This document shows, piece after piece, positions 7,677 through 9,571 of a DNA stretch of 9,571 nucleotides (positions are counted from its first letter, which is position 1; every line of letters begins with the position of its first letter). The stretch is from positions 1 through 9,571 of the forward strand of contig JAAZHF010000455.1 of NCBI GenBank assembly GCA_012510865.1. Direction: 5' to 3'. A program made the translations under genes and the position numbers. The notes beneath the pieces were generated by a model that did no database searches, had not been told where the DNA came from, and worked only from the letters and a program-made list of their open reading frames with translations. The stretch is from Gammaproteobacteria bacterium (GTDB lineage: Bacteria; Pseudomonadota; Gammaproteobacteria; Xanthomonadales; Xanthomonadaceae).

Positions 7677-8684
7677 ATGAGCATCGAACAGCTTGCCGAA
7701 ACCGCCGTTGCCATGGTCGCCCCCGGAAAGGGCATCATCGCGATCGACGAGTCCTCCGGCACCATCGCCAAGCGCTTCGCCGGCGTCGGCATCGAGAACA
7801 CCGAGGAGAACCGCCGCGCCTACCGCGAGCTGCTGCTGACGACCCCGGGCCTGAACGAGTACATCAGCGGCGCGATCCTGTTCGACGAGACCATCCGCCA
7901 GAAGACGAAGGACGGCGTCCCCTTCGCCCGCTACATGTCGGACAACGGCATGATCTCGGGCATCAACGTCGACAAGGGCACGCATGCGCTTGCCGGCTTC
8001 CCGGGCGAGGTCGTGACCGAGGGCCTGGACGGCCTGCGCGCGCGCCTGGAGGAGTACTACAAGCTGGGCGCCCGCTTCGCCAAGTGGCGCGCGGTCATCA
8101 ACATCGGCGAGGACATCCCGTCGGGGACCTGCATCGAGGCCAACGCCCACGCGCTGGCGCGCTACGCCGCGCTGTGCCAGGAGCAGGGCCTGGTGCCGAT
8201 GGTCGAGCCCGAGGTGCTGATGGACGGCAACCACGACATCGACACCTGCTTCGAAGTGTCCGAGGTCACGCTGCGCGCGCTGTTCGACGCCCTGTACAAC
8301 CACAACGTCGCGCTCGAGGGCACGATCCTGAAGGCCTCGATGGTCCTGCCCGGCAAGGACAGCGACGACACCGCCAGCATCGAGGACGTGGCCGAATCGA
8401 CCCTGATCTGCCTGAAGTCCGCGGTGCCGGCGATCCTGCCGGGCATCGTGTTCCTGTCCGGCGGCCAGTCCGACGAGGACGCCACCGCGCACCTGGACGC
8501 CATGAACCGCATGGGCCCGAACCCGTGGCCGCTGTCGTTCTCCTACGGCCGCGCCATGCAGCAGGCCGCGCTGAAGCTGTGGTCGCAGGACCTGGTGGGC
8601 AACTACGATGCCGCCCAGGCCACCGTCTACGAGCGCGCCAAGGCCAACGGCCTGGCCGCCCTGGGGCAGTGGACCCGCGGCTGA
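7677..8684 (+). CDS. fda: Class I (Schiff-base) fructose-bisphosphate aldolase
   Basis: Reversibly cleaves fructose 1,6-bisphosphate to dihydroxyacetone phosphate and glyceraldehyde 3-phosphate through a lysine Schiff base, without metal. The protein has 335 residues and belongs to the family related to animal and plant aldolases, not the zinc class II type. Aligning by eye to rabbit muscle aldolase: D24 (D33) in AIDESSGT, K100 (K107), E177 and E179 (E187, E189) in VEPE, the Schiff-base K219 (K229) in EGTILKASM, SGGQS at 261-265, and R292 (R303) in FSYGRA. The position of rabbit K146 is asparagine, N142, in WRAVINIG. The C-terminus lacks the tyrosine that ends the rabbit enzyme. It is third in the pgk-pyk-fda group, with REP elements on both sides. 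Some annotations call bacterial class I aldolases fbaB. Confidence 0.93.
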   Translation: MSIEQLAETAVAMVAPGKGIIAIDESSGTIAKRFAGVGIENTEENRRAYRELLLTTPGLNEYISGAILFDETIRQKTKDGVPFARYMSDNGMISGINVDKGTHALAGFPGEVVTEGLDGLRARLEEYYKLGARFAKWRAVINIGEDIPSGTCIEANAHALARYAALCQEQGLVPMVEPEVLMDGNHDIDTCFEVSEVTLRALFDALYNHNVALEGTILKASMVLPGKDSDDTASIEDVAESTLICLKSAVPAILPGIVFLSGGQSDEDATAHLDAMNRMGPNPWPLSFSYGRAMQQAALKLWSQDLVGNYDAAQATVYERAKANGLAALGQWTRG

Positions 8685-8704
8685 CCGGATCCCCGGAGCC
8701 CCTC

Positions 8705-8729
8705 TGTGGGAGCGGCTACAGCCGCGATG
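8705..8729. repeat. Single REP-like unit after fda
   Basis: TGTGGGAGCGGCT-AC-AGCCGCGATG, with a 6-bp stem (8712-8717 / 8720-8725), 20 bp after the fda stop. It is the canonical form of the motif whose variants make up the array before fda: GTGGGAGCGGCT here, GTAGGAGCGGCT there. It lies in the fda 3' region, just before the terminator. Confidence 0.75.
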
Positions 8730-8743
8730 CATTCGTGATTCAG

Positions 8744-8777
8744 GAAAGGGCGGCCCGCGAAGGCCGCCCTTTCTTTT
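8744..8777 (+). terminator. Intrinsic terminator between fda and cysK
   Basis: A perfect 12-bp stem, GAAAGGGCGGCC (8744-8755) and its complement (8762-8773), with a 6-nt loop, followed on the plus strand by TTTT. It ends fda transcription. It also lies 15 bp beyond the cysK stop, where its minus-strand reading has a CTTTC tail. It could therefore serve both convergent genes, though less strongly for cysK. Confidence 0.88.
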
Positions 8778-8787
8778 CGTGGCGTGC

Positions 8788-9571
8788 TCAGGGCAGCCCC
8801 GCCAGCCACTCGTCGTCGCTGCCTTCGGACACGCCTTCGAACAGCGGCGTCGAGAAGTAGCGTTCGCCGGTGTCGGGCAGCATCGCCAGGATCACCGCGC
8901 CTTCCGCCGCATCCTTCGCCACCTGCAGCGCGGCCGCCACGGTGGCGCCGGCCGAGATGCCGGTGAAGATGCCTTCCTCGGCGGCCAGGCGGCGGGCGAG
9001 GGCGATGGCCTCGTCATCGGCCACCGAGAGCACCCGGTCGGCGACTTCGCGGTCGAGTACCTCGGGCACGAAGTCCGGGGTCCAGCCCTGGATCTTGTGC
9101 GGGGTGAAGTCGCCGCCCTGGAGCAGCGGCGCCACCGCCGGCTCCGCCGCGACCACTTCCACCCCGGGCCGGGCCAGCTTGAGCATCTGGCCGACGCCGG
9201 TGAGCGTGCCGCCGGTTCCCCATCCGGTGACGAAGTGGTCGAGGCGACGGCCCGCGAAGTCCTGCAGGATCTCGGCGGCGGTGGTGTTGCGGTGCCAGGC
9301 CGGGTTGGCGGGGTTGGCGAACTGGCTGGCCAGGAACCAGCCGTGCTGCTCGGCCAGCTCCCTGGCCTTGCGGACCATCCCGGTGCCACGTTCGGCCGCC
9401 GGGGTCAGGATCACGCGGGCCCCGAAGGCCCGCATCAGCTTGCGCCGCTCGACCGAGAACGATTCGGCCATGGTGGCCACGAAGGGATAGCCGCGCGCCG
9501 CGCAGATCATGGCCAGCGCGACGCCGGTGTTGCCCGAGGTCGCTTCGACCACGGTGTCGCCGGGCTTGAGC
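8788..9571 (-). CDS. cysK: Cysteine synthase A (O-acetylserine sulfhydrylase), N-terminus outside the window
   Basis: PLP enzyme that makes L-cysteine from O-acetylserine and sulfide, the last step of sulfate assimilation. The 260 C-terminal residues are present. The reading frame is open to the right edge (LKPGDTVVEATSGNTG), so about 60 residues are missing, including the expected PLP-lysine motif. Visible landmarks are the TSGNTG loop that binds substrate carboxylate, GTGGTLTG that binds PLP phosphate, KIQGWTPDFVP, GISAGA with the serine near the PLP ring nitrogen, and PDTGERYFST near the C-terminus. The ending SDDEWLAGLP resembles xanthomonad CysK. A GTG at 9552 is internal, not the start. 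It is convergent with fda and shares its terminator. CysM is less likely from the overall sequence. Confidence 0.94.
   Translation of the reverse strand, partial: LKPGDTVVEATSGNTGVALAMICAARGYPFVATMAESFSVERRKLMRAFGARVILTPAAERGTGMVRKARELAEQHGWFLASQFANPANPAWHRNTTAAEILQDFAGRRLDHFVTGWGTGGTLTGVGQMLKLARPGVEVVAAEPAVAPLLQGGDFTPHKIQGWTPDFVPEVLDREVADRVLSVADDEAIALARRLAAEEGIFTGISAGATVAAALQVAKDAAEGAVILAMLPDTGERYFSTPLFEGVSEGSDDEWLAGLP

Noticed and set aside
7533..8732. A 399-codon minus-strand frame opposite fda, reading through the REP array
   Set aside because: Antisense shadow of a well-conserved aldolase gene; it has no domain of its own.

Overview
The window is a stretch of conserved chromosomal housekeeping genes from a very GC-rich gammaproteobacterium. 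Protein sequence, gene order and REP-type repeats (TGTGGGAGCGGCT...AGCCGCGA) point to the Xanthomonadaceae/Lysobacteraceae, in the Lysobacter-Luteimonas-Xanthomonas range. I assigned the lineage from remembered family sequences, not from a search.

Layout. On the minus strand from 2261 down to 1 runs pepA-holC-valS (leucyl aminopeptidase, DNA polymerase III chi subunit, and the first 83 residues of valyl-tRNA synthetase). Divergent from it, on the plus strand, is lptF-lptG, the two permease subunits of the LPS exporter; the same arrangement occurs in E. coli. Downstream on the plus strand are three glycolytic/gluconeogenic genes: pgk, pyk and a class I fructose-bisphosphate aldolase (fda). A convergent cysK (minus strand, its N-terminus cut off by the window end) closes the window. 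No gene-free stretch exceeds about 215 bp.

The main anomaly is in lptF. Codon 241 is an in-frame TAG. The same frame then continues for 123 more sense codons that encode the expected C-terminal half of LptF (TM4-6), ending in a TGA that overlaps the lptG start. LptF is essential in the species where this has been tested. The TAG is therefore a sequencing error, a recent nonsense mutation, or a readthrough site. Its CTAGG context is what deamination of a methylated CCAGG (glutamine codon CAG) would give.

The second notable element is a compact array between pyk and fda. Three copies of a GGCTATAGCC palindrome sit at an exact 28-bp period inside a 27-bp near-perfect inverted repeat. A single related REP unit lies after fda, just before a strong hairpin terminator shared with cysK. 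I found no defence system, mobile gene, CRISPR array or RNA gene, and I see no undescribed multi-gene system here.
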